A model generated the notes under the pieces. It was not told where the DNA came from and did no database searches. It was given only the letters and a program-made list of their open reading frames with translations. Below, piece after piece: positions 25,662 through 36,917 of a stretch of 64,000 nt of DNA; the stretch's first letter is position 1; each line of letters begins with the position of its first letter. Source of the stretch: Penicillium oxalicum (taxonomy: Eukaryota; Ascomycota; Eurotiomycetes; Eurotiales; Aspergillaceae). Location: the NCBI RefSeq assembly GCF_001723175.1, contig NC_064651.1:1612001-1676000 (forward strand), written 5' to 3'. A program made the translations under genes and the position numbers.

Positions 25662-28282
25662 TTACGCCCACCCGCCTTTTCCACCAAATCCAGAACTATC
25701 CTCAATTTTCTTGCCTTGGCCACGCGTCGATTTCGATTGAGCCGCCTCGTGCTTGCGCAATTCCTCCGGAACTCGTGAGATGGGCGATTTGATGAGCATT
25801 TGCTTGAGATCATACCTTTTGAGTTTCAAAGTTAGCCAAACTCTGCTTCGCGAAGACAATGAGAAGTGAGGGCGAGGGTCATGGATAATACGACGGAGAT
25901 TTGGGGAGGATGAAGAACAGGGAAGGGGGAATTAAAAACATACATGACATCGGAGTCTTCGCTACCCAAAAAGGTGATGGCAACACCACTCTTACCGGCA
26001 CGACCGGTACGACCGATACGATGAGTGTAGCTCTCGATAGAGGTGGCCATGTTGAAGTTGATCACCAGTGAGACGTCTGGAACATCAATACCTCTACCAG
26101 CGAGGTCTGTGGCGACCAGGACGTCTGTGGTGCCATTCCGGACCGATGCAAGCGCAGCTTCACGTTGGTCTTGGGTCTTGGAACCGTGCAGTGTGACAGA
26201 TGAGAAGCCCATTTGTTTGATTTCACGTGCGATCGCGTCACAGTTTCGCTTGATGTTGACGAAGACAATGATCGGGGGTCGGAAATCGCCCGAGGAGAGG
26301 ATCTCGGCAAGACGCTTTTTTCGCTTGTCTTCGCCGGAGATCATCTCGACTCGCTGCTCGACTGTATCGACGGCTTCGCCGACACCACCAATGGTGATGA
26401 TTGCCGGACGGCGGAGGTATTTGCGCGCAATGCGTTCGACCGCAGCCGGCATGGTGGCTGTGTACATCATTGTCTGGCGGTATCGGTCCCTGCCGCCGAG
26501 ATGTTGTTGCATCGCACGCGGGTTCTCAGCCTCTTCCGTGTCGGGCTTCTCGTTGGTGACCGGGAGAGCATCGAGAATCTTATTGACAGGTTCTTCAAAA
26601 CCGAGATCAATCATACGATCGGCTTCATCCATAATCACGTAGCAGCATTGGCTCAGCACAAGCATGCGGCGCTCAATACAGTCGACGAGACGACCTGGCG
26701 TGGCGATGATGATCTCTGCACCATCACGAAGACTGAACGCCTGCTCTTCGATAGAGTGACCTCCAACGATACTGACAACGTTAAAACCGAGAGGTTGGGT
26801 GAATTTCTTGGCTTCGATCTCGATCTGCTGGGCCAATTCACGAGTCGGAGCCAAGACGATGGCGTAGGGACCGTCGTTTTTGCGCCATTCGAATTCGTCC
26901 AAGCGCGGGAGCTCGGAAATGTAGACAAGAAGGGGGAGGAGGAAAGAGGCCGTTTTACCGGAACCAGTCACAGCAACACCAATGAGATCTCGCGACTGAA
27001 GTGCGATTGGGATAGCAGCACGCTGAATGGGAGTGGGCTCTTTGTAACCCACCCGATCGATGAGCTCCAGTAAGCGCTTCGGTAATTGACTCTCCTCCCA
27101 TGAACGCATGGGATTTGGCACACTGCCACCCTTTGTGGAAATGTTGAAATCTTCCTTGAAGATTCGCCAGTCGCGCTCGCGCATATGTTCTAGTCGTTTC
27201 TCGCTCCAGTGCTTGTCTAGCTGGTTTCGCGTGCTCTCTTCACGTCGGCGACGCTCCATCTCCAAAATCTCTTTGGCACGTAAGCTTCCCGATTCGTGGT
27301 CGCGTGTCTCCAGCGCTTGCGCGTACTTGCGCGCCATACTGTCCGCGACGTCCTCTCCAAATCCGGCAAGCCGTCCACGTCCGTAGAAGTTCGCCTCGTG
27401 CCTGCTCTGATACAACGGATTGTAGTCTCCGCTTGTGTCTTCTTCGGCGTTCCATTCAAAGTTGAACTTGCGGTCGGTGGTGCGCTTGCGCTTCTTCTTC
27501 GCTGAGAAGCTCGACACCTGTTCGGTCCCTACGTATCGCTGTTTCAGTAGCGCAGCCTGCGCTGCAGCCTCATCTTCTTCTGTTGGAGGTCGCTTTTCGC
27601 CCTTGGCGTTCTTCGATCGTGAGTGAGGTGGCGGGTCCATATCCCTCTTGTTTCGAGATCCTTGTTCATTTCGCGACGCAGCTGGCCCCGTAGGGATGTC
27701 GTTACGCATGGCACGGGGCCCAGTAGGCACTCGGCCACCCATATCTCTGCGATTGTAATCCGATTCTCCATTTCTCGTTGGGCGTGACTCGTGCGGGATA
27801 CCGTTTTGTGAGGCTCCGTTGGAATTCGCCTTAGCTTGTCGTTCAGCTTCCACTTCCTTGGCTCGTTTCTCAAGTGCGAGTTTCTCACGTTCTGCTTTGG
27901 ACAAGAATTTCGGCTGCGATCACAGAGAGAGATTAGAGTTAGTTGCTGACACTCAGCTTCGAGATGTTAATCGGAGATGCGACAAACATACCTTGGCGGC
28001 CGCAGCATCAGCATCCTTCTTCTTCTTGATGAGCTCCTCGACACTCAGCGGAGCCGCACTTGGCTTCTTCGTTCCCCATCCGGATTTCTTCTTCAAGGGC
28101 TCTGCCGGGGGCGCCGGCGGTGCATCCGGGGGCGGCGGAGGTGGAAGAGCAGCATCCGGAGGCGGAGGAGGAGCACCCAAGTCCTCAGGAGGCGGCGGAG
28201 GTGGTGATGGCGGTCGCTCGAAAGAGTCTGGGGGAGGGGCAGGAGGAGGCACAGAGATACCGTTCGTCTCGATTCCTTCCAT
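25662..28282 (-). CDS. prp28: DEAD-box pre-mRNA splicing helicase Prp28
   Basis: Three exons on the complement (28282-27992, 27913-25944, 25815-25662) give 804 aa. The N-terminus is proline-rich (PPPPPPPP tracts) followed by basic/acidic segments. The helicase core shows the Q-motif region (GYKEPTPIQ), Walker A TGSGKTAS, PTRELAQQ, the DEAD box in VIMDEADRMIDLGF, TAT, and HRIGRTGRAG. The C-terminal tail YDLKQMLIKSPISRVPEEL is typical of Prp28/DDX23. The enzyme drives exchange of U1 for U6 snRNA at the 5' splice site in the nucleus. The 78-nt and 128-nt introns each have a CTAAC branch; the second is retained-open for about 50 codons. It lies in tandem with prp39 on the same strand. Confidence 0.95.
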
Positions 28283-29107
28283 GGCGCCTATGGTACAACG
28301 TGGGAACGTTGTCGACGATGCTGGGCAAGCGGCGAATCGGCCGCCGAGCGCATCTGCATCTCGAATTTCTACGGCAGCCAAGATGCACCGAACGCGCAAT
28401 CACGTGGCTATTGGCTCCATGGGTCTCTATGTCAGTCTAATCACTGCTATGCCTTCCATTTGTTGGCCAGTTGTATGTATGTAAATCCATTAGGTTTCTC
28501 TTTTAAATTGAGATAAATTGAGAGTACAGGGAACAATATTGATTGGTCTAGAATAGAGATGGGAGCAACTTGAGGTATCGGCGACTACGCTGCGAGTCAT
28601 CGTGATTGACGGTCCTTGAATGACCATCCAAGATGGAATGGATGGACTCCACTTCGCGAACGACTTTTAAGAAACGGGCTTGAGTGACTAAGACTATTTA
28701 TTGACACTATGGAGCAGGTTACTAGGGTACACCGATTTTCATCGGACCGGCCATGCTACTCTGGACTGGAAACAAAATCCTTATCTCAAGCGAGACAATT
28801 GGATCTCCCTGCACCATGGAAACAACGTTCAGAAAGTTGCTGCCCGAGGGTTTTTGCGTGCACCAAAACCGCTAACAAACCTGTGGGGAACGGGTGATGT
28901 GTCGAGAGTTCCATGGCAAGCGCCTAATTCTACATGATGAGTGCTGAAGCGACTCAGGCAAAAGACGGAGCCACTCAGCAAGGGCAGAGGGAACCTGAAG
29001 AAATCAAAAAGAAAATAGAGCAAATGTAGCAGAGAGGCGTTGACGCAAGGGGGAATTGAAGGGGAAAAGAAAAACCAAAACCACTGAAAGCCACGAAATG
29101 TGGCGTT
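28283..29107. other. Intergenic: prp28 promoter and prp39 3' UTR
   Basis: 825 bp between two tandem - strand genes. Only short frames occur on both strands. No separate gene is supported. Confidence 0.5.
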
Positions 29108-31471
29108 CTAGGATGTCAAGCCGCCATTGACAGGACTCTGCTGCTGTTGCCAAGCCGCAGTTGCGGCTGCTTGGTCTGCAGGAGGCATAGCCACTGGCGT
29201 GGCAACCTTCGCAGGAGCTGCAGTAGTATCATCAACTCGAGCGGCGGCAACAGATGTTGGACCATGCACTTCCCGGTCCAAGGCCATGTACTCTTTCGCA
29301 GTGTCTTTTGTGCCTCTCTCGAGGAGGTAAGCCATGTAGATCTGGATGAGCTCCCTTACAAATTCCGGGGAGACGGTGCTCTTCGAGCGCACATCCGAGA
29401 CGACTTGCTTGATGCGCTGATATTGGGTGGCTTCAACATCAGCACTGGTGGGTTGCTCGATCTCGAACATCAAGTAGCTAGTCCAAAACGGACGGCTGTC
29501 GAGGTAGGACTGTTGGTTTTGCTGGAAGACCTTGCGAGCTTCGTCGGGATCTCCCTTGGTCTTCCAGAGCAGACGGGCCCACTCGGCAACAAGAGCAGCC
29601 TTTGTGGCCATCTCACATTCTGGTGAATCCAAATGAGACTTGTATACTGCAATCGCCTCTTCGAGGCCACCGTGACGCCGGCAGAGATTCGCCAGAGAGA
29701 TAATGGTCTCCACGTGGCTGGGAAGGTTCAGGAGAATTGCACTGTGGATATCCTTTGCAACGTCAACCCGGCCGGACAGCTCTTCGAAATATGCGTAGTG
29801 CAGGCGAACTGTGGAATTGGCGATAGGGACGTAGAGGCAGCTGGCGCGTTGATATATATTTCGAACTTCTTCATCCTTGCCGCTCTGAGCGGCCATCCAG
29901 CGGGCATATCGAAGCCAGAACTCCTCGTAATGAGCGCAAGTCACGAGACAGCGCTCGTACAAGAACTGGATGCGGCTGTACGAACCTTCAGACTCCTCGA
30001 AATCCAAATACTTTCGCCAGTTCGAGAGCTGGCCCTCGTCCAATTCCGTCACGTGGAAGTACGGCCGTTTGATCTCCGACTCGTAAGTCCAGCGTTTGGT
30101 CGTCTCTGTCTGTGTTTTTGAAAACACTTCCAAGTGGTAAGTATCAAGGCGAAGCCGCAAATCGCGTTCAATCTCGGCCTCGGCTTTGGCCCCCGGTGCA
30201 ACCTGGCCGGATGCAATTTCAATCTCAGCACGGAACAAGGCCATAGTGTCCGCAGGCGCAAGCTCAGCCAGGGGTCGGGTTTGGGCAAGCTGGCGATATC
30301 GTTCAAAGTAACGTGCATATTGGTGCATGGGAATGTGGATAATGCGGCTTAGAATGGCGAAGATCTTTTCCTGCGCCTCGACCCGCTCTTCGAATTCAAT
30401 GTACTTGTCCCAAAAAGGATGGGCCAAGAAATCCAAGCCCACGCTGTTGGCACCTCGTTCGAAAAGACTATGGACAGAGGAGGTTAGTCAAAGCATACAA
30501 ATTGAAGATCAAGGGAGGTCTTAGAGGGCACGGGGAAGGAAATGAAGGGGCAAACACAAGTGATCACATTGTCACTTTCCAACGGGCCGGTGATGAACGA
30601 GAATGAGGAGAGCAATCAGTGCGCCGCACAGGGAGTGAGAAGAAATGTGTCATCGAATGGAACCGATTCGTGTAGTCTCCGCGTGAAAAGATAAAGGGAC
30701 TTCTTCAAATAGTGGAGAAGAGCAGCCTGAATGAGCCTTGGGTGAGAAGTAAACCCCACTGAAGTCTGTATGGGTGGCGATGATCTCTCACCCGTCGATG
30801 AAACCGCGACGACCAGCAAACTTCCAAAACTCAAAAGTGATTCGACTTCACACAGGCTTTCTCGGGCTGCGTTTGTAACGGTTACGGGGAAAGGGCGGGA
30901 AACCGGCATTCTGCACTTACTCTCGAATTACGTCTGCGTCGTGGGAGGTCTCGGCCTTGAAGGAGCAGTAGTTGGTCCAGAGATCGACAGAGGATGAGAT
31001 ACTGGCGATACCTCTCTCATAGACCTGTGAATGCGTCAGTATATCTTGCAGAGTACGAGTCATAAGCTGTTTACATGGCATGGTGTGTATTATGTACCAT
31101 CTCTGCGGCTTCAGTGCCAGTAATGGAGAATTCCAGATCGGCGTATTTCTTCCAGTAGCCGAATAGAAGAGGGAACTTTGCGAGGAAACGGTCGTACACG
31201 TTGCGCACCGTGGTGATGGCTTGAGGATTGGAGTTGCGATTGATTCCACCTTCGAGTGCCTCGGCGCCGCGCACAAGCTTCTCCCACGTTTCAAAGTTAT
31301 CGGGGTCATTTATCTGAGCCACATGTCAGTTTTCATTCAATGAAAAGTAAGCGATGCCTCATCGTATCCGCGCTCGCGGCGTGAGGCGCTATTCTGACGT
31401 ACCAGCTCTGCCTCGAGCTTCCTCAGCTCCGCATTTTCCTCATCTGAGCCGCCAAAGTTGTAGTCCGCCAT
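29108..31471 (-). CDS. prp39: U1 snRNP component Prp39 (HAT-repeat protein)
   Basis: Four exons on the complement (31471-31403, 31313-31098, 31024-30921, 30467-29108) give 582 aa. The protein is almost entirely helical HAT repeats (W/F-x-x-Y and E-x-x-R type pairs, e.g. FGYWKKYADLE, HPFWDKYIEFEERV, FWLRYARWMA), followed by an Ala/Gln/Pro-rich tail. This organisation and the GLDFLAHPFWDKY segment match Prp39, a U1 snRNP protein in fungi needed for 5' splice-site recognition. Introns 1 and 2 are 89 and 73 nt, but intron 3 is 453 nt, the longest in the window; unspliced RNA meets TAA immediately after its donor. It is divergent from the mL59 gene with 325 bp between start codons. Confidence 0.9.
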
Positions 31472-31796
31472 GATGGCAGAGGTTTCAAACACACGCGCGC
31501 GCTAACCCAAGAGATCTGGAATTTGAGATATCGCTTGGATATGATGCGAAAAGAAAAAGATCGGTATGAACGGCGAGCGTACAAGGGATACTAGATGCGG
31601 AATTCCAAAGCAAAACTGGAGTCGGCGGAAAAGACGTGATGGAACGCTTACATGCCTGAGGCTGCAAGGCCCCAAAAGAGTCCCGATTGGGTCCTAGTCC
31701 CGCGCCGCCGGGGGCATCAACTTTTATCGGCTGTCCATCACTTCATAGGACATAGTCAACACCGGTCAGTAATTGAGCATCGGTTTCGTGGCTGTG
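31472..31796. promoter_or_regulatory. Bidirectional promoter between prp39 and the mL59 gene
   Basis: 325 bp separates the two divergent start codons, so both genes must share upstream sequence. No TATA box is evident. No specific factor site was recognised with confidence. Confidence 0.5.
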
Positions 31797-32451
31797 ATGT
31801 CTTCTTTCACCCAGAACGTGGGTGTTCTCCCCACTCGCCTGCGCAATTTCTTCGCTCGCTATCCACCTCAGGTGTATTCCTCTCTGGTCGCACCCAGACC
31901 GACACCCCCAGAGGCTGAAACCTCCGCCGACCAAACCCTTCCCTCGCCCTACACACCTGATCGCGATGCGAAAGGTGCTCATCGACCAGACCCCGAGCAA
32001 TTCTCGATTTCACGATCCTTACTATTCAACGATCCCAAGAATCCGAACCCGTTTCTGCCACGAAAGATCTCCAACTCCAAGAAGTGGATGGGCCCTCGGT
32101 ATGGCCTGCGCCAACAGGCAGATTTAGTCAAGCTGGCAATCAAGTACAACGTTGAGCCGCTGCTGCCACCGGGACCCAAATCTACCGAGTACAAAGCTGC
32201 GAAGCTTGCGGAGCGCGGTTTGCGGATCAAGGGAACTGGTATCGGGCAGAAGGTCAAGGGTCACAAGTGGGAGCGTACGATGGAGGCGAAGCTCGAGGAT
32301 CGCCGCAAGGCAATGATGGAAATGCCGGAAATGATCAGGTTGTGGAAACAGGTGAGCGCTTGCGTTTCCTTTCTCATTTCTGGGACTGAACTAATCTCCT
32401 ACGCTACAGAGAGGTCATGGACGGGGCTGGCGACAGTGGCCCAAGCGGTAA
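31797..32451 (+). CDS. mrpl25: Mitochondrial large-subunit ribosomal protein mL59 (Mrpl25)
   Basis: Two exons (31797-32351, 32410-32451) joined by a 58-nt intron encode 198 aa; the second exon adds only 13 residues ending in RQWPKR. The N-terminal LPTRLRNFFARYPPQVYS is characteristic of fungal mL59/Mrpl25, and the remainder is Lys/Arg-rich (NSKKWMGPRYGLRQQADLVK, RIKGTGIGQKVKGHKWER), as expected of an rRNA-binding protein. It would be nuclear-encoded, imported into mitochondria and built into the 54S subunit. No separate cleavable presequence is obvious. Confidence 0.82.
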
Positions 32452-34339
32452 ATGGATTTACGACTCTAAAATATTACCTCCTTGGCTCCAGTTCTGTGCT
32501 GTGTTTTCGATCTTATGGCCTTTTTTCCTCTGCGTTATCGCTTTTCGGCCAATACTAGGAATTGCGGGATCAGTCAACTCCTTGGGAGCAAATGTACGGA
32601 TTATTGCAGGGTTTTTGGAGACGGGAGTTCTCTCAGATTTACATTTATACTTTTCTCAATACTTTGTACAATACTTCATAGCGCGAACATTCAGTTCAAT
32701 TTTTTTTCTACCAATGTCATTGACATATAGGGCTCCGTCCGTCCTACTCCTGCACGGATGTCAGATCTCATGATTTTCAGCTTCCGGCATTCTACCCGAA
32801 GACAAGGCATCGGCTGTTGATGTGAGTCTTTTCATGGCGGTGACTTCTGGGCCAAGCAAGGGTGCGGCTTCTCTGCGAAGCGCCGTGTGACAAGAGCCTG
32901 CTCTCATAGCTGAGGCGATGCGGGTAACCTGCAGCTAGAGACAGGTGATTACGTTCCACATGTTCTGCCTCACGCCTGCTTGCTCCGCCGGACATTCACC
33001 GCGCGTCAACGATGGAGGGTGATCAATTAATTTACGCAATCGACTCGACCGATGGAACAGTCTGATTCCCGGAGACGGTCCTCGGTATCCTTCGTGTGAC
33101 CATGAGCCTTGCGCTCTAACATGAGCTCGAGTTTGGCTGGGAACTCTAGACATCCAGTGCCGCTGTGGCGTTCACACTCAGGCAGCTTGACTGGCAGCTT
33201 TAGCCAGGTCCTGGCAAAATTACTATCTCTACGGAGGGCTGAAGAATCCACCGCCTTACTAGTACCTACTTAGGCACTCCCCAGTTGCAGAGCGCCTGAA
33301 ATGAAGGGTAAGCTGACATTCAAGTGTGTCATTGGGGGCTGTTTCAAGGCCAAGCACATTGCAAAGTGAGAGAAGAGGGCTGGTCTCGGTCTTGTCCGGA
33401 CCCGAGAGATCCTATTGTCTTCCACAAAGCATTGACTGCAGTGCATGGACCGCTGATCTATGGACAAGGAGGTTTCTCCGCCGCTCGTGCATCGGATCAC
33501 ACTCACACATCGGACCGTCTATGCAATTGGCAAGCTATAGGGTCTCGTAATAATGCTTGGGGTGCTGAATTACAAGACAAGAGCCGGAGCTAGGAAGGCG
33601 GGGAAGGTACATGTGCCCTCTATCACATTCATGAACATGGGCTTTTTCTAGAATCGAGACGCTCAACCTGTGGTGTATAGATAACATAGACAATATTGAA
33701 TCTGAGCCTCGTGATGTTGCGGCTTCGAGTCTCTCATCACATGACACGGCTATCTCCAGTATTGCCACCCGCCTGTTCAGTCCCTCGCGGCTGAGTTGGC
33801 CAATTCATCCGCCTCGTCAAGGAGCCTCCCGGTGTCCCCTCGCAACAAATGAATATATCGTCCAGAAAAGAAAGCAGCGACGTTCTCCTCACTTTATTGA
33901 CCTCATCCGCTTCTCACGCTGGTCGAGAATCGCGCCAATACGAGTAACAAAAAGTTTAATCACTATCTCATATGCATGCCAATCTCAGCTGCTGAGTCCT
34001 GGTATGCTTGGACCACTTATAGTTGCTCACGGCTTCCTCCGCCATGCTATGTTCGTCTCGGGCCTCCTCAAATGAAGTGCACATGAGTCAACCATCACAT
34101 TGAGTCTGCAGCTCCATTCCAAATACCAACGCACAGCCAACACTCTTCACTACAGAGTTTGTGATTGGTTGGTCGTCGGACCAGTGATGGACTAACTCAA
34201 CCTTGACTGTCCATGCGGTAACTGGCAGAACTTCAAATACGTCTCGTGCAATAGCCGCATATTTGAAGATATATAAGCCTCAGTGAGCCTCATAAAAGCT
34301 GGCTATTACCAATCAAGTGGACGCCAATTTTGAACCATC
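32452..34339. other. Intergenic region upstream of hxB
   Basis: 1.9 kb without a supportable gene. Short frames on both strands have no domain signature. A TATA-like ATATATAAG occurs near 34268, about 70 bp before the hxB ATG. A perfect UaY-type site (TCGG-N6-CCGA), known for hxB in A. nidulans, was not found; TCGG-N6-CCGG occurs near 33385, one base off. Confidence 0.45.
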
Positions 34340-36917
34340 ATGAATGTGCCAAGCGCAGACCAGCCCCCAGCTGGATATAGTGAGGGATACTCTGCAGATG
34401 TCGACGCCATTCGCGGCCAAGAGTATCCTCTCCTTAATGGTAGGAAATTCACCTATAACTTGGCTGGATATTGTTTGAGTCCGCTAATTAGAAGTGTTGG
34501 TCGCCTGGTTAGAGACTACATATTTGGATCACGCTGGCACAACACCCTATGCTAGATCCATGATCGAGGAATTCGCGCGGCAAATGACATCAGATTTGTT
34601 TGGAAATCCCCATTCAATGTCATTATCATCCCAGCTATCAACGCAGAAAACGGATGATATCCGTCTTCGTGTTCTTCAATTCTTTAATGCCGACCCTGAA
34701 GAATACGATCTCGTGTTTGTGGCGAACGCAACCGCAGCCATCAAGATGGTGGCGGAGGGACTGAGAGATTCTGACCATCGTGGATTCTGGTATGGCTACC
34801 ACTCAGATGCACACACCAGTCTTGTGGGCGTTCGCGAGCTAGCGGATATGGGTCATCACTGTTTTCAGGACGATGCCGAAGTGGACTCGTGGATCTCAGA
34901 TCTGCCAAACCTTCCGACTAAAGCTCCAAAGTTGCTCGCCTTTCCAGCACAGTCAAATATGAATGGCCGGCGTCTTCCACTCCGCTGGTGTAAAGAACTT
35001 CGATCTGCCGCTCAGACGATGGATGGAAATGTATTCACCTTGCTTGATGCTGCTTCTTTCGTGTCAACGGCTCCGCTCGACGTCTCTGCAGTAGCACCCG
35101 ACTTCGTGGCCTTGAGCTTTTACAAGATTTTCGGATTTCCAGATTTGGGTGCATTGATTGTTCGTAAGAAAGCAGCCCGTGTGTTCGAGAGACGCAAGTA
35201 CTTCGGCGGAGGCACCGTCGATATGGTCATTGCAGCGGGTGCACAGTGGCATGCGAAGAAGGAGTCTTCAGTACATGAGCGCTTGGAGGATGGCACTTTA
35301 CCGTTTCACAGTATCATCGCTCTTGGTGCTGCTTTGGATACGCATGAACGACTGTATGGCTCGATGGCCAACATCTCACGACACACGGCCTGCCTGGCAA
35401 AGCGGGTGTACGACCGATTATCCGTTCTGAGCCATTGGAATCAAAAGAACGTGTGTCAAATTTATCAGACCGGTGCGCATTACGGATGTTCAAGTGCGCA
35501 GGGTCCCATCATTGCCTTCAATCTACAAAACAGCAACGGTGAATTTGTTCCAAAGACCGAGATCGAAAAGCTCGCAAACGTCCAGAACATTCAAATCCGC
35601 ACTGGATCTGTTTGTAATCCTGGGGGTACAGCAAATGCACTGGGATGGACAGGCAAGGATCTACGACGGCATTATTCAACAGGTCTTCGGTGTGGGGATG
35701 CCCACGACATTATAGGTGGGCGACCGACAGGAATAGTCCGTGTCAGCCTTGGTGCAATGACCAACTTGAAGGACATTGATTCATTTGTCGATTTTATTGA
35801 GGAGTTCTACGTGGAGAAAATTCCACCGATTGTTGCACTCGGCACCGACTCCGAGGAGCTTGACGTCGTCGGGCGGCATTTCTACGTTGAAAGCCTGTCC
35901 GTATTTCCCATCAAGAGCTGCGCGGCTTTCAAAATTCCAGAAGGCAAGCGCTGGGAGATCAAACGAGAAGGGCTCGCATGGGACCGGGAGTGGTGTCTTA
36001 TTCACCAAGGAACCGGAACAGCTTTGAACCAAAAGCGCTACCCCCGCATGGCTCTGATTCGCCCTTCCATCGATCTTGATCGCAGTGTGCTACGCATCAC
36101 CTGTGGAGTGATGGCGGAACAAGTGAGCCTGGAGATTTCGCTCGGTTGGGAAGACACAAGTCTCATCTCAACATCTTCATGCGCCAATACCAAACGCCCT
36201 TCTACGGTGTGTGGTGATCAAATCTCACTACATGCCTATTCGTCGCCGGTTGTCTCAGCTTTCTTCTCAGACTTCCTTGGAGTCCCATGCACTCTTGCGA
36301 GATTTCCCACACAAACGGCCAATCGCTTTGCACGTCCGCGTCGTTCTTCTGGTGTGTGGAGAAGCAGATTCCGAAAGTTGATTATGCCCGGCTCTTTCCC
36401 ACCAGACCTGCCACCTCCTATACACGATGTAGACCAGGTTCCACTCTCACTGTCCAATGAGTCTCCCCTCCTGATCGTCTCGCGCTCGTCGGTCAATCGT
36501 CTCAATGAGACGATCAAGGCTGGCACCAAATACGTGAACGGTGGGAATAAAGCTGTCGCTGCCGATGTGTTCCGAGGAAATATTGTGGTGGCTGAACGAC
36601 TGATCAGTCCCAGCGACGCTGAGCAACCGTATGCCGAGGATCACTGGTCGTCCATCCGTGTAGGTCCGGATCAACTCCGGATCAACATCTTGGATGCATG
36701 CCAGCGATGTCAAATGGTCTGCATCGACCAATTTACAGGGTTACGGAGTGCGGAGCCCTTCTCGACACTGGCAAAGACGAGGAATATCAACGGCAAGGTC
36801 TGTTTTGGCAAGTATGCGGGACTTGCTGCAGAAAACCACAATCATCAATCAGATCGCAGGACGATCATGGTGGGTGATGTGATCATGCCGATCTACGACC
36901 ACGAAGAGTATACCTGA
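34340..36917 (+). CDS. hxB: Molybdenum cofactor sulfurase HxB
   Basis: Exons 34340-34439 and 34513-36917 give 834 aa, close to the A. nidulans HxB length. The N-terminal NifS-like aminotransferase-fold domain has the PLP lysine in SFYKIFGFPDLGA (K238) and the persulfide cysteine in TGSVCNPGG (C401). The C-terminal part (about 490-830) is a MOSC domain with CQRCQMVCIDQFTG and NGKVCFGKYAG. The enzyme transfers sulfur from L-cysteine to the molybdenum cofactor, activating xanthine dehydrogenase and aldehyde-oxidase-type enzymes. Two in-frame acceptors 21 nt apart (after 34491 and after 34512) are possible; the downstream one is preferred because the CTAAT branch is too close to the upstream AG and because it gives the conserved ETTYLDHAGTT spacing. 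Confidence 0.92.

Noticed and set aside
30616..30909. 97-codon frame inside the long prp39 intron as an extra exon
   Set aside because: Joining exon 3 directly to exon 4 gives the continuous conserved DLFERGANSVGLDFL reading, so no additional exon is needed.
33385..33398. UaY-type site upstream of hxB
   Set aside because: TCGG-N6-CCGG differs from the palindromic TCGG-N6-CCGA consensus and is almost 1 kb from the start.
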